7,330 nucleotides of DNA from an uncultured Chlamydiae bacterium (GCA_903889795.1 CAISYW010000140.1:1-7330); one strand, 5' to 3'; counted from the first letter of the stretch, positions 1 through 6,191 are shown. Program-made: numbers and translations. The notes: generated from the sequence alone by a model not told the origin.

Positions 1-1466
1 TCGATTATTATGTAGCGATCAATGAGGAGCGAAAACAATATCCTAAAATGATCGAAATCCAGATCACTACCTCTCTCAGCGAATTGCGATTGCAGTTGCA
101 GGAAACGCAAGTCCGGATGGGCAGTTTAGAGACAGAGCTGAAGAAATTGAGCGCCATTCTTCCCTTTCTTCAAGAGGGGTTGATTGATTGTCTCAACGAT
201 CATCACCTTCAGTCAGTCAAGCATGACGCGAGTTATCCTTTGGGTAATGTGGTTTTTGCGATCGAAGCCTGGGTGCCCGTTTCTCGAGTGAAAGGGTTGC
301 TCGGTTTGTTAAGCGGTTTATCTGTTTATTGTGAACAGATTGCGATCGAGCATCATGATCGCGTCCCAACTTGTATGGAAAATAGTGGAATAGCCAAGAT
401 TGGCGAGGACCTTGTCCATATTTATGATACCCCGTCGATTACTGATAAGGATCCCTCAGCCTGGGTGCTCGTCTTCTTTTCCATTTTCTTTGCCATGATC
501 GTTGCAGATGCCGGATATGGGTTGATCTATCTTTCGTTAGGATTATTTTTGAAATGGAAGTTTCCTCGGATTGGCGGGAAGGGTAAGCGCTTTATTAAGT
601 TGTTGATCATCCTTGCATCGACGAGCATTGTCTATGGGGTCTTGATCTCCGCGTTTTTCGGTATGAAAATCAGCCCCGATAATCCTGTGCTGGAAGCTTC
701 TCCTCTTGATTATCTCGTGAAGCACAAGGCCGAATATGTGATGTCCGTTAAAAACGATGTCTATGATGAATATTTGCGCCGCTATCCCGCAGTGGCTTCG
801 GCTCGGGACGGTCAAGACTTTCTTATGAAAGCCAGTTCAATTGAAAACGGAAAGGTAAAATATGCTGCGCTCGATGAATTCAGCGACAGCTTGATGATGG
901 AAATTTCATTGTTGATTGGGATTCTTCATATCTCTCTTTCTTTTGGACGGTTTTTGCGGCGTCATTGGGCGGGTATCGGCTGGATTTTATTTATGATCGG
1001 GGGATATCTCTATTTTCCCGTCACTGTTTTGCAAGCGACAACAATCGCTAATTTTATGGGATGGGTGCCAAAACCCACTGCTCAAGTTCTCGGCCAGGCA
1101 TTTCTTTTTGGAGGGTTTGCTTTAGCGATTTTCACAACCATCATCCAGCATGGAATTAAAACCGGCGTTTCCGAAGCTCTCCATGTAACAAAGATTTTTG
1201 GCGATGTGCTTTCCTATTTAAGGCTCTATGCTCTAGGGTTGGCGGGAAGCTTGATGGCTGTGACATTCAATCAAATGGGTACGGAATTTGGTTTGGCAAC
1301 GGGGGTTTTTATTATTTTGCTGGGTCATATTGCGAATTTGGGCATTGTTGCGATGGCAGGCACCATTCATGGTCTGCGTCTCAATTTTCTCGAATGGTAC
1401 CATTTTTGTTTCGAGGGCGGCGGCAAATTATTTAATCCTTTGCAATTGAGAAGACCTAAAATTTAA
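1..1466 (+). CDS. atpI: V-type ATP synthase subunit I, 5'-truncated by the window edge
   Basis: This is the stator and membrane subunit of a V-type (A/V) ATPase. It forms half of the ion path against the K ring and links the membrane sector to the peripheral stalks. The frame is open from base 3 with no stop before the ATG at 48, so that ATG is internal. About 487 codons are visible of a family that usually has 600-660. Numbered from the ATG at 48, a cytosolic part with a coiled-coil-like stretch (10-40) runs to about 135. A multi-helix membrane domain follows, opening with FFAMIVADAGYG (147-158), the usual first membrane motif. A hydrophilic loop of about 75 residues lies near 208-280. The helix SYLRLYALGLAG carries the conserved Arg (codon 1221-1223) that faces the rotor carboxylate. 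The C-terminus GLRLNFLEWYHF is also typical. Subunit K follows 17 nt downstream. The identification is firm; the chlamydial affinity is inferred. Confidence 0.95.
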   Translation, partial: DYYVAINEERKQYPKMIEIQITTSLSELRLQLQETQVRMGSLETELKKLSAILPFLQEGLIDCLNDHHLQSVKHDASYPLGNVVFAIEAWVPVSRVKGLLGLLSGLSVYCEQIAIEHHDRVPTCMENSGIAKIGEDLVHIYDTPSITDKDPSAWVLVFFSIFFAMIVADAGYGLIYLSLGLFLKWKFPRIGGKGKRFIKLLIILASTSIVYGVLISAFFGMKISPDNPVLEASPLDYLVKHKAEYVMSVKNDVYDEYLRRYPAVASARDGQDFLMKASSIENGKVKYAALDEFSDSLMMEISLLIGILHISLSFGRFLRRHWAGIGWILFMIGGYLYFPVTVLQATTIANFMGWVPKPTAQVLGQAFLFGGFALAIFTTIIQHGIKTGVSEALHVTKIFGDVLSYLRLYALGLAGSLMAVTFNQMGTEFGLATGVFIILLGHIANLGIVAMAGTIHGLRLNFLEWYHFCFEGGGKLFNPLQLRRPKI

Positions 1467-1483
1467 AATATTGGAGAAAACCT

Positions 1484-1909
1484 ATGGATTTTAGCATGAT
1501 CGGACCTGGCATCGTGTTGGCGCTCGGATGTCTGGGTAGTTCAATTGGGTGCGGGATCGCCGGAATGGCGTCGCATGGCGTGATGTCGCGAGTAGAAGAG
1601 GGACATGCAAAATATGTCGCGCTTTCAGCGGCTCCTTCGACGCAGTCGATCTTCGGGTTTTTGCTGATGATTTTGATGAGTCAAAGCATTAAAGCGGGGA
1701 CGCTCTCGCCGATCGGTGGAATCGGGATCGCTCTGTTCGTTGGAACGGCCATCATGTTCTCTGCGATTTTTCAAGGAAAGTGCGCTGCATCGGCTATTCA
1801 GGCAACGGCGAAGAATCCGGCTCTTTTCGGCATGTGCTGGGCGTCTATTGGAATTATCGAATCCTTTGCACTGTTTGCCTTTGTGTTTGCAGTTTTAATT
1901 ATCCGATAG
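1484..1909 (+). CDS. atpK: V-type ATP synthase subunit K (proteolipid, rotor ring)
   Basis: This 141-residue membrane protein forms the rotating c/K ring of the V-type ATPase, with four predicted helices in two hairpins: about 5-30, 45-69, 76-98 and 113-140. Helix 4 carries the ion-binding carboxylate E126 in GIIESFALFAF. The first hairpin has Gln (Q54, in APSTQSIFGF) where a second acid might sit, so there is one carboxylate per four helices, as in V-type proteolipids. T53, Q54, Q97 (in FQGK) and E126 correspond in motif context to the Na+ ligands T64, Q65, Q110 and E139 of Enterococcus hirae NtpK. The length fits bacterial K subunits. The ATG is set by GGAG at 1473-1476, 7 nt upstream. It sits between atpI and fumC and is probably co-transcribed with both. 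Confidence 0.95.
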   Translation: MDFSMIGPGIVLALGCLGSSIGCGIAGMASHGVMSRVEEGHAKYVALSAAPSTQSIFGFLLMILMSQSIKAGTLSPIGGIGIALFVGTAIMFSAIFQGKCAASAIQATAKNPALFGMCWASIGIIESFALFAFVFAVLIIR

Positions 1910-1921
1910 GAAAGTGTCGTG
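1908..1921 (+). promoter_or_regulatory. Ribosome binding site of fumC overlapping the atpK stop
   Basis: AGGAAAG (1908-1914) shares its first two bases with the TAG stop of atpK (1907-1909) and lies 4 nt before the GTG at 1919. The site supports the GTG as the fumC start and suggests translational coupling with atpK. Confidence 0.6.
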
Positions 1922-3319
1922 AAAGAAAAGTACAGGGTTGAAAAAGATAGTATGGGCGAGGTGCCCGTTTTAGCTGATTGTTATTGGGGCGCCCAAACCG
2001 AGCGTTCGCGTCAGAATTTCAAGATTGGCGGCCATCAGATGCCAATCGAGCTCATCCGTGCTTTGGCGGTTGTGAAAAAGGCTGCCGCCATCGTCAATTC
2101 AGAGTTAAAGCTGCTTTCACAAGAAAAACGAGATCTCATTTGTCAAGTCTGCGATGAAATCATCGTGGGCGAGCTTGACGATCAGTTTCCTCTTGTTGTT
2201 TGGCAAACGGGATCGGGTACTCAAACCAATATGAATCTCAATGAGGTGATCAGCAACCGCGCGATCGAGAAAGCCGGCGGCATTCTCGGCTCGAAGATCC
2301 CTATTCATCCCAATGACGATGTGAATTTGTCTCAGTCTTCGAATGATGTTTTTCCCTCAGCGATGAATATCGCCGCGCTTCAGCTCATTCGAGGAGAGCT
2401 GCTTCCCAAACTCACTCTTTTTTATAATGATTTGGAAAAGAAAACGAAAGAATGGGCCTCGATCATCAAAGTGGGGCGCACTCATTTGATGGATGCAACG
2501 CCATTGACGCTGGGTCAGGAATTTTCCGGCTATGCATCACAGGTAAAACATGCCATGCAAGCGATTGAATTTTCGCTGATTCATCTTTCGGAGCTGGCTT
2601 TAGGCGGAACGGCTGTGGGAACGGGTCTGAACACCAAAGAGCCGTTTGCGAAACGCTCGGCGGAGGTGGTCAGTCATCTCACGGGGCTGCATTTCATTAC
2701 GGCTCCCAATAAGTTCGAAGCATTGGCAGGCCATGAGGCGATTGTTGGTGTAAGCGCAGCTCTCCGCCAGCTAGCTGTGGCATTGATGAAAATTGCCAAT
2801 GACATTCGTTGGAGCGCTTCGGGTCCGCGATGCGGGATTGGGGAACTTTTTCTTCCTGAAAACGAACCCGGCTCTTCGATCATGCCGGGAAAGATCAATC
2901 CGACCCAATGCGAGGCCATGATGATGGTCGCTACGCAGGTTATGGGCCATGATGCAACGATCGCCATCGCCGCGTCGATGGGAAATTTTGAGCTCAACGT
3001 GTTTAAGCCTGTAATTATTTTCAATCTCATCGAGTCCATTCATTTATTAGCCGATGTCGTTCAAAGTTTTCTCGATAAATGTTTGAAAGAGCTTCGTCCG
3101 AATCTTAAAAAAATTGAAGAGAACCTCAACAAATCTCTCATGTTGGCCACGGCGCTGAATGGGGTAATTGGCTATGAGAAGGCGGCGCAAGTGGTTAAAA
3201 AAGCATACGCGGAAGAGATCTCTTTAAAGCAGGCAGCGGTTGGTTTAGGATTTGTGTCCGAAAGTCAGTTTGACGAGATTGTAAATCCTGAGCGGATGAT
3301 CAAACCCCATATTTATTAG
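1919..3319 (+). CDS. fumC: Class II fumarate hydratase (fumarase C)
   Basis: It catalyses reversible hydration of fumarate to L-malate in the TCA cycle, in the cytosol. It is a heat-stable, iron-independent homotetramer of the aspartase/fumarase superfamily. The 466 residues match the usual size (E. coli FumC is 467). Visible motifs: TGSGTQTNMN (97-106), SQSSNDVFPSAMN (138-150), GRTHLMDATPLTLGQE (186-201) with the catalytic His at 189, and the superfamily signature GSSIMPGKINP (318-328) on the mobile loop with the catalytic Ser (S319 by one-residue offset from E. coli S318). K325 and N327 of the signature are present, so the enzyme should be active. The start is GTG, with AGGAAAG just upstream overlapping the atpK stop. 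It closes the V-ATPase operon and is followed by an intrinsic terminator. Argininosuccinate lyase and aspartase are less likely given TGSGTQTNMN and overall length. Confidence 0.96.
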   Translation: MKEKYRVEKDSMGEVPVLADCYWGAQTERSRQNFKIGGHQMPIELIRALAVVKKAAAIVNSELKLLSQEKRDLICQVCDEIIVGELDDQFPLVVWQTGSGTQTNMNLNEVISNRAIEKAGGILGSKIPIHPNDDVNLSQSSNDVFPSAMNIAALQLIRGELLPKLTLFYNDLEKKTKEWASIIKVGRTHLMDATPLTLGQEFSGYASQVKHAMQAIEFSLIHLSELALGGTAVGTGLNTKEPFAKRSAEVVSHLTGLHFITAPNKFEALAGHEAIVGVSAALRQLAVALMKIANDIRWSASGPRCGIGELFLPENEPGSSIMPGKINPTQCEAMMMVATQVMGHDATIAIAASMGNFELNVFKPVIIFNLIESIHLLADVVQSFLDKCLKELRPNLKKIEENLNKSLMLATALNGVIGYEKAAQVVKKAYAEEISLKQAAVGLGFVSESQFDEIVNPERMIKPHIY

Positions 3320-3369
3320 TCTGGTCAGGGGCTCTTGAATAAAATCATTTATTATCTCAAAATCCAGCC

Positions 3370-3398
3370 CGACTCTTAAACTCAGAGTCGATTTTTTT
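3370..3398 (+). terminator. Intrinsic terminator after the atpI-atpK-fumC unit
   Basis: A perfect 7-bp stem, CGACTCT (3370-3376) with AGAGTCG (3384-3390), encloses a 7-nt loop and is followed by A and seven T's (3392-3398). It lies 50 nt past the fumC stop and separates fumC from the next gene. Confidence 0.85.
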
Positions 3399-3453
3399 CG
3401 CAAAGGCCAGCACAAGATGTGTTGGTTTAAATTATGATACTGGAGTACTAACA

Positions 3454-3999
3454 ATGATTGATCTACCGAACGAACCTATCGTCAATACAGAACTTGAAAA
3501 TCAAGAAGAAGTTGCTATCGTAGCTACAAAAGACATCGTTGAAGAGACGTTTGTCGTGCAAGCGGATGTCCCAATGCCGATCTGTACAGTTGATTTCAAA
3601 AATTCTGAGTTTGAAGCTTTGAATGCGGCTGTGCAAGTGGGTCCAGGCACTTTCTTTAATTCTTATTATGGAAGCAGCTGGATCATGCATTTTCCCGGAC
3701 AAAGCTTTGTTAAGGTCGATACGACGATCGAACATCTCGATTCGACAAAGAAATATTCTCTGGATCTTTTTCATCTTTCTTCCATTGTGAATGGAGAATT
3801 GAAAGATGCTCCGATTTCAATCTATGTGAATGGAAAGGCACTCGTTAACGGCCATAATCCGAATAATGAGAATTACATCCACGAACAATTTGATGTTTCG
3901 GAGTATGTCGTTGAGGGCAGCAATAGCATCGAACTTCGCTTCGATGATGGCGCTCAAACCAATTACTGGATTCAGTCATTGGCCATTGTTCAGTCATAA
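3454..3999 (+). CDS. Hypothetical acidic protein with a beta-sandwich (galactose-binding-like) C-terminal domain
   Basis: I do not recognise the family. The 181-residue product has no signal peptide and no membrane helix. Residues 1-40 are acidic and probably disordered. From about 43 to 180 the pattern is alternating beta strands with features common in galactose-binding-like or sugar-binding jelly rolls: ISIYVNGKALVNG, an FDVSEYVVEGSNSIELRF stretch (a DVS.Y...G.N.I.L motif) and the closing TNYWIQSLAIV. GGAG at 3442-3445 lies 8 nt before the ATG. The gene sits alone between two intrinsic terminators, so it should have its own promoter in 3399-3450, but I could not find a convincing one. A cytosolic sugar-binding protein or a secreted effector that leaves without a Sec signal are both possible. 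Neither is shown by the sequence. Confidence 0.75.
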   Translation: MIDLPNEPIVNTELENQEEVAIVATKDIVEETFVVQADVPMPICTVDFKNSEFEALNAAVQVGPGTFFNSYYGSSWIMHFPGQSFVKVDTTIEHLDSTKKYSLDLFHLSSIVNGELKDAPISIYVNGKALVNGHNPNNENYIHEQFDVSEYVVEGSNSIELRFDDGAQTNYWIQSLAIVQS

Positions 4000-4006
4000 T
4001 GTCTAT

Positions 4007-4039
4007 GAAACCGGGGCATTATAGTCCCGGTTTCTTTTT
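4007..4039 (+). terminator. Strong intrinsic terminator of the 181-residue hypothetical gene
   Basis: A perfect 9-bp stem, GAAACCGGG (4007-4015) with CCCGGTTTC (4026-4034), can gain a G-T pair inside. It has a 10-nt loop and five T's (4035-4039). It begins 7 nt after the stop. On the minus strand the stem is followed by ATAGACATT, with no T run, so it should act mainly on plus-strand transcripts even though a minus-strand gene converges here. Confidence 0.9.
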
Positions 4040-4043
4040 AAAC

Positions 4044-4538
4044 CTAAAAGTTCAGGGGCAAGCCCATCCGGCTCAGCAAAAAGCGAGCGGCGAGATAGGG
4101 ATGAAGGATGAAGTTCTTGAATAAGTTCCAATAGTTTACGCTTTTCAGCTGTTTATATAGCGTCGGCTGCACGGTGTGGGCATCCTGAATCCATTCTAAA
4201 AAGGGTGGGGGCATTGGCGGCAGATCGTTCATGGGAAAAAAGCGCACTGCTTTCGTTTCTGAAGAAGGCGTTGGTTGTCCTGCGAGGATTTGACACTCGT
4301 AAAGATGGGTGAAGCGAGCCAGGCGGTTGATTGGGCTATAGACACCGACGAGACGACTCATTTTGACATGAAATCCGGTTTCTTCCAAAATTTCGCGTAC
4401 GATGGCTCTTTCCGGTTCCTCATTGGGATCGACCCCGCCGCCGGGAAGAACCCAGACAGGTACGTCGCGGCGCAAGATGAGTAAAACGTGAGAGCGGTCA
4501 GCGGAAAATAGTACGCCGGAAACACTTTGAATGATCAT
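4044..4538 (-). CDS. Nudix hydrolase
   Basis: Nudix enzymes hydrolyse nucleoside diphosphates linked to another group X, for example oxidised nucleotides, dinucleoside polyphosphates or sugar nucleotides. The exact substrate cannot be read here. The Nudix box is complete at residues 34-56: G34-x5-E40-x7-R48-E49-I50-x-E52-E53-x-G55-F56. It is preceded by the usual strand ending WVLPGGG. Residues 121-164 form a C-terminal extension (YWNLFKNFILHPYLAARF) beyond the core fold. I chose the ATG at 4538 (164 residues), which puts the first strand five residues in, as usual. A longer TTG start at 4574 would add a hydrophobic leader and overlap the divergent lipoprotein gene. There is no Shine-Dalgarno before the ATG; a promoter-like sequence directly upstream suggests a nearly leaderless mRNA. 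The 3' end converges with the hypothetical gene 44 bp away. Confidence 0.92.
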   Translation of the reverse strand: MIIQSVSGVLFSADRSHVLLILRRDVPVWVLPGGGVDPNEEPERAIVREILEETGFHVKMSRLVGVYSPINRLARFTHLYECQILAGQPTPSSETKAVRFFPMNDLPPMPPPFLEWIQDAHTVQPTLYKQLKSVNYWNLFKNFILHPYLAARFLLSRMGLPLNF

Positions 4539-4545
4539 GCAACAG

Positions 4546-4574
4546 AGAATAAGTAAAATGAAATGGAAGTTCAA
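4546..4574 (-). promoter_or_regulatory. Possible promoter for the Nudix gene, giving a nearly leaderless transcript
   Basis: On the minus strand TTGAAC (4574-4569) and TATTCT (4551-4546) are separated by exactly 17 bp. Each matches the sigma-70-type consensus at four of six bases. The -10 ends 7 nt before the ATG at 4538, so transcription would begin at or next to the start codon. This would account for the missing ribosome binding site. The elements lie across the start of the divergent lipoprotein gene. The match is moderate and could arise by chance. Confidence 0.3.
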
Positions 4575-4974
4575 GTTTCTCGTGGCGGCGCTTCTATTCA
4601 GCAGCTGTTACCGCAACCATCTCTATGTTCAGCAAGAGTGGGTGGATCGTAATTTTTTAGCTAGCTCCCATGTAAACACACCTGATCCGAGACAATCGGA
4701 GCCTCCCGAAGGACAGCGGCTCTTGATTGCCTGGGATTTCCCTCGCAGCATTTTTTTGAAAGATCTTTCGTTTGCCGTGACCGTTCGCTTCTGGGATGAT
4801 ACACAGCAAGAGATCGTTGATCCGATTCAGAGAAAAAGGGGATATCAGGCCTTTTATTTCCCGAAGAAAAAAATATTGACTTATCGCGTTCAAGTGGTCA
4901 CTAAAGAAAAAGAGGTTATTGAAACCTGGAAGCACCAGTTCTGGACCGAGCGAATCGACATCGGAGATCTATAG
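4558..4974 (+). CDS. Small putative lipoprotein of unknown function
   Basis: This is a 138-residue protein with a short basic N-terminus (MKWKFK), a hydrophobic stretch at 7-14 and a Cys at 17 in LLFSSC. It fits a lipoprotein signal peptide, although Phe at -3 is not the ideal lipobox residue. The mature part has NHLYVQQEWVDRNFLASSHV followed by the Pro-rich NTPDPRQSEPPEGQ. A beta-rich region then runs to the end (LLIAWDFP, LSFAVTVRFWDD, YRVQVV, ETWKHQFWTERIDI). I recall similar small lipoproteins with a PDPR-type stretch in Chlamydiae but cannot name the family. I prefer the ATG at 4558 because the charged residues then sit at the very N-terminus, with GAG at 4545-4547 about 10 nt upstream. 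In-frame ATGs at 4531 and 4537 would extend it and overlap the divergent Nudix gene. It is probably anchored in a membrane facing the periplasm. Confidence 0.7.
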   Translation: MKWKFKFLVAALLFSSCYRNHLYVQQEWVDRNFLASSHVNTPDPRQSEPPEGQRLLIAWDFPRSIFLKDLSFAVTVRFWDDTQQEIVDPIQRKRGYQAFYFPKKKILTYRVQVVTKEKEVIETWKHQFWTERIDIGDL

Positions 4975-5029
4975 GCTTCTATCAATGTTAGATACCGAAC
5001 GAGATTCAAAAATCGCATTTTATTCAAAA

Positions 5030-5034
5030 AGGGA
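5030..5034 (+). promoter_or_regulatory. Ribosome binding site of the DUF1016 reading frame
   Basis: AGGGA lies 5 nt before the ATG at 5040 and supports this start over the internal ATG at 5052. It shows that the 5' end of the otherwise damaged gene is intact. Confidence 0.6.
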
Positions 5035-5039
5035 AGTCG

Positions 5040-5717
5040 ATGACCAAAAAAATGAAAAAGGTCTTGGTGCTTAAGGCGCAAGCCAAGATTCCGACAGATT
5101 ATTCCGAGTTTTTGAATGATTTGAAATTCAGAATACAAACAGCCCAGTTGAAAGCAGTCGCTTCCGTTAATCAAGAATTGACGTCTCTTTATTGGGACAT
5201 TGGTCATCGTCTTTCAAAAAAAACCAGTACTGAGGGATGGGGATCCAAGGTGATTGAATGCCTTGCAACAGATTTAGCAAAGGCTTTTCCCGGAATAGCT
5301 GGATTTTCAAAACGGAATTTGGAACTCATGCGTCAGTTTGCCGAAAGTTATCCGGACGGTATTTACGAAACAGCTGTTTCGCAAATTCCTTGGGGCCACA
5401 ACATTGTTTTGATGCAGCGTCTGAAGCGCTTTGAAGATCGTCTTTGGTATGCGCAGCAAACGATCCAAAATGGCTGGTCCCGGAATGTATTGGTCATGTG
5501 GATTGAATCTGAGCTGCATAAGCGCAAGGGGAAGGCTGTGAATAACTTTGCTTTGACGTTGCCAGAACCGCAATCAGAACATTTGATTTTTCATCGACAT
5601 CTTTTGCGTTCCAATGTATTGCGGAGATCGAAGCCAACTTGCAGCAAGTTAGCGAGATCGAGCGAAACATTTGAACGCAAAATCTTGTCGCCAAAAATCA
5701 AAGCTTCAGCCCGATAG
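5040..5717 (+). pseudogene. DUF1016 (YhcG-type) protein, C-terminal nuclease half lost
   Basis: DUF1016/YhcG proteins have an N-terminal DUF1016_N domain and a C-terminal PDDEXK-type nuclease domain, usually about 340-375 residues in all. They often lie beside type I restriction-modification genes. Here the N-terminal domain is well kept (about 20-175): LYWDIGHRL (50-58), EGWGSKVIECLATDL (65-79), GFSKRNLELMRQF (88-100), IPWGHNIVLMQRL (116-128), NGWSRNVL (144-151) and NNFALTLPEPQSE (168-180). After residue 180 the family resemblance stops. The last 45 residues are basic and of low quality, and the nuclease part with its FY.DLLFYH-type core is absent. The 225-residue frame is therefore a 3'-truncated or deletion-fused remnant, although a short DUF1016_N protein could still be made. 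The lost part is not elsewhere in the window. The break lies near 5580-5606, where an HsdS-like frame begins. Confidence 0.8.
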
Positions 5718-5725
5718 CAGTATAG
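5606..5725 (+). pseudogene. Possible remnant of an HsdS (type I restriction specificity subunit) C-terminus
   Basis: In the frame two bases ahead of the DUF1016 frame, bases 5612-5671 encode QCIAEIEANLQQVSEIERNI. A TGA follows at 5672, then TQNLVAKNQSFSPIAV and a TAG at 5723. HsdS proteins typically end with a helix of the form EQ.RIV.EIE..L..V..IE..IE.NL..A.SLRQ.VL, and the two pieces line up with it across the stop. No start codon or target recognition domain is present. The match comes from memory of the family pattern and is short, so a chance heptad-like helix is possible. If real, it joins DUF1016 to HsdS through a deletion. Confidence 0.4.
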
Positions 5726-5753
5726 ATTGTTTTGTTTGCAGTAGCGAAGATAG

Positions 5754-6191
5754 CTATTCGAGCATGATATTGAGCATGACATCATCTTTGTTTTTTTGGT
5801 TAAAACCACATTTAAGGTACATTTTCATGGCCGCTTCATTCGATGTATTGGTAAGCACCCAAACTTCAAAAGCTTGTGAATGACGAGCTACATCGACGAA
5901 AGCATTGACCAGCGCTTGACCGACACCTTTTTTTTGAAACGGAGGAAGGACGTCAATTTCATATAAGAGAAACTGTGGCGATTGTCGATCTGGATGTCCC
6001 AATGAATATCCATTGAGGCTTCCGATTACTTGGTCACCCTGACAAGCCAATAAAAGGACATTTTCTGGCCGTTGAAGAAAGGCGCGCATTGTAGATACAG
6101 AAGCTTCTTTACGATTGTGAATTTTTTGAAGCGCATCCATGGCTAGATGGATATGATTCAAATCTGCTCGAAAAATTTTTAGAGATTCCAT
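5754..6191 (-). CDS. GNAT-family N-acetyltransferase, AAC(3)-I-like
   Basis: This cytosolic enzyme would transfer acetyl from acetyl-CoA to an amine. It has 145 residues, a usual size for a single GNAT domain. Motif A, DVLPPFQKKGVGQALV (80-95), carries the acetyl-CoA pyrophosphate loop Q86-x-x-G89-x-G91. Motif B-like NEAAMKMYLKCGF (118-130) closes the fold. The layout VLLLACQGDQVIGSLNGY followed by YEIDVLPPFQKKGVG resembles the AAC(3)-I aminoglycoside acetyltransferases and related unassigned proteins. Resistance activity cannot be claimed from this. The ATG at 6191 has only a poor ribosome binding site (AGG one base before it), so translation may be coupled to the methyltransferase upstream, whose frame overlaps it by 83 bp as the sequence stands. 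No clear terminator follows the stop. The gene converges with the DUF1016 remnant 36 bp away. Confidence 0.85.
   Translation of the reverse strand: MESLKIFRADLNHIHLAMDALQKIHNRKEASVSTMRAFLQRPENVLLLACQGDQVIGSLNGYSLGHPDRQSPQFLLYEIDVLPPFQKKGVGQALVNAFVDVARHSQAFEVWVLTNTSNEAAMKMYLKCGFNQKNKDDVMLNIMLE

Noticed and set aside
2674..3043. Two minus-strand open frames (121 and 90 residues) inside fumC
   Set aside because: They are antisense to a highly conserved enzyme, overlap each other, and show no domain pattern or ribosome binding site.
3316..3345. TAAAAT at 3340-3345 with TTAGTC at 3316-3321 as a promoter
   Set aside because: The -35 match is poor, and transcripts from here would run straight into the terminator at 3370-3398.
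3410..3438. TATGAT at 3433-3438 as the -10 of the 181-residue hypothetical gene
   Set aside because: The predicted transcription start would fall at or inside the GGAG ribosome binding site, and the bases 17 bp upstream (GCACAA) do not resemble a -35.
3245..3454. Minus-strand 69-residue frame across the fumC 3' end and terminator
   Set aside because: It runs through the terminator stem and conserved fumC sequence, and has no ribosome binding site or family resemblance.
4539..4574. TTG start at 4574 giving the Nudix protein a hydrophobic leader
   Set aside because: The Nudix domain needs only a few residues before its first strand, TTG is the rarer start, and the extension overlaps the divergent lipoprotein gene. 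The apparent leader probably comes from reading that gene's start in antisense.
5690..5753. A terminator for the hydrolase-methyltransferase-acetyltransferase set
   Set aside because: The only symmetry is a short AAGCTT-centred palindrome without room for a loop and with a weak T run, so it is not a credible hairpin terminator.
5591..5883. Minus-strand frame 5591-5809 and plus-strand frame 5671-5883 around the DUF1016/acetyltransferase junction
   Set aside because: Both are low-complexity shadows without a recognisable pattern. They overlap the acetyltransferase 3' end or the degraded DUF1016 tail.
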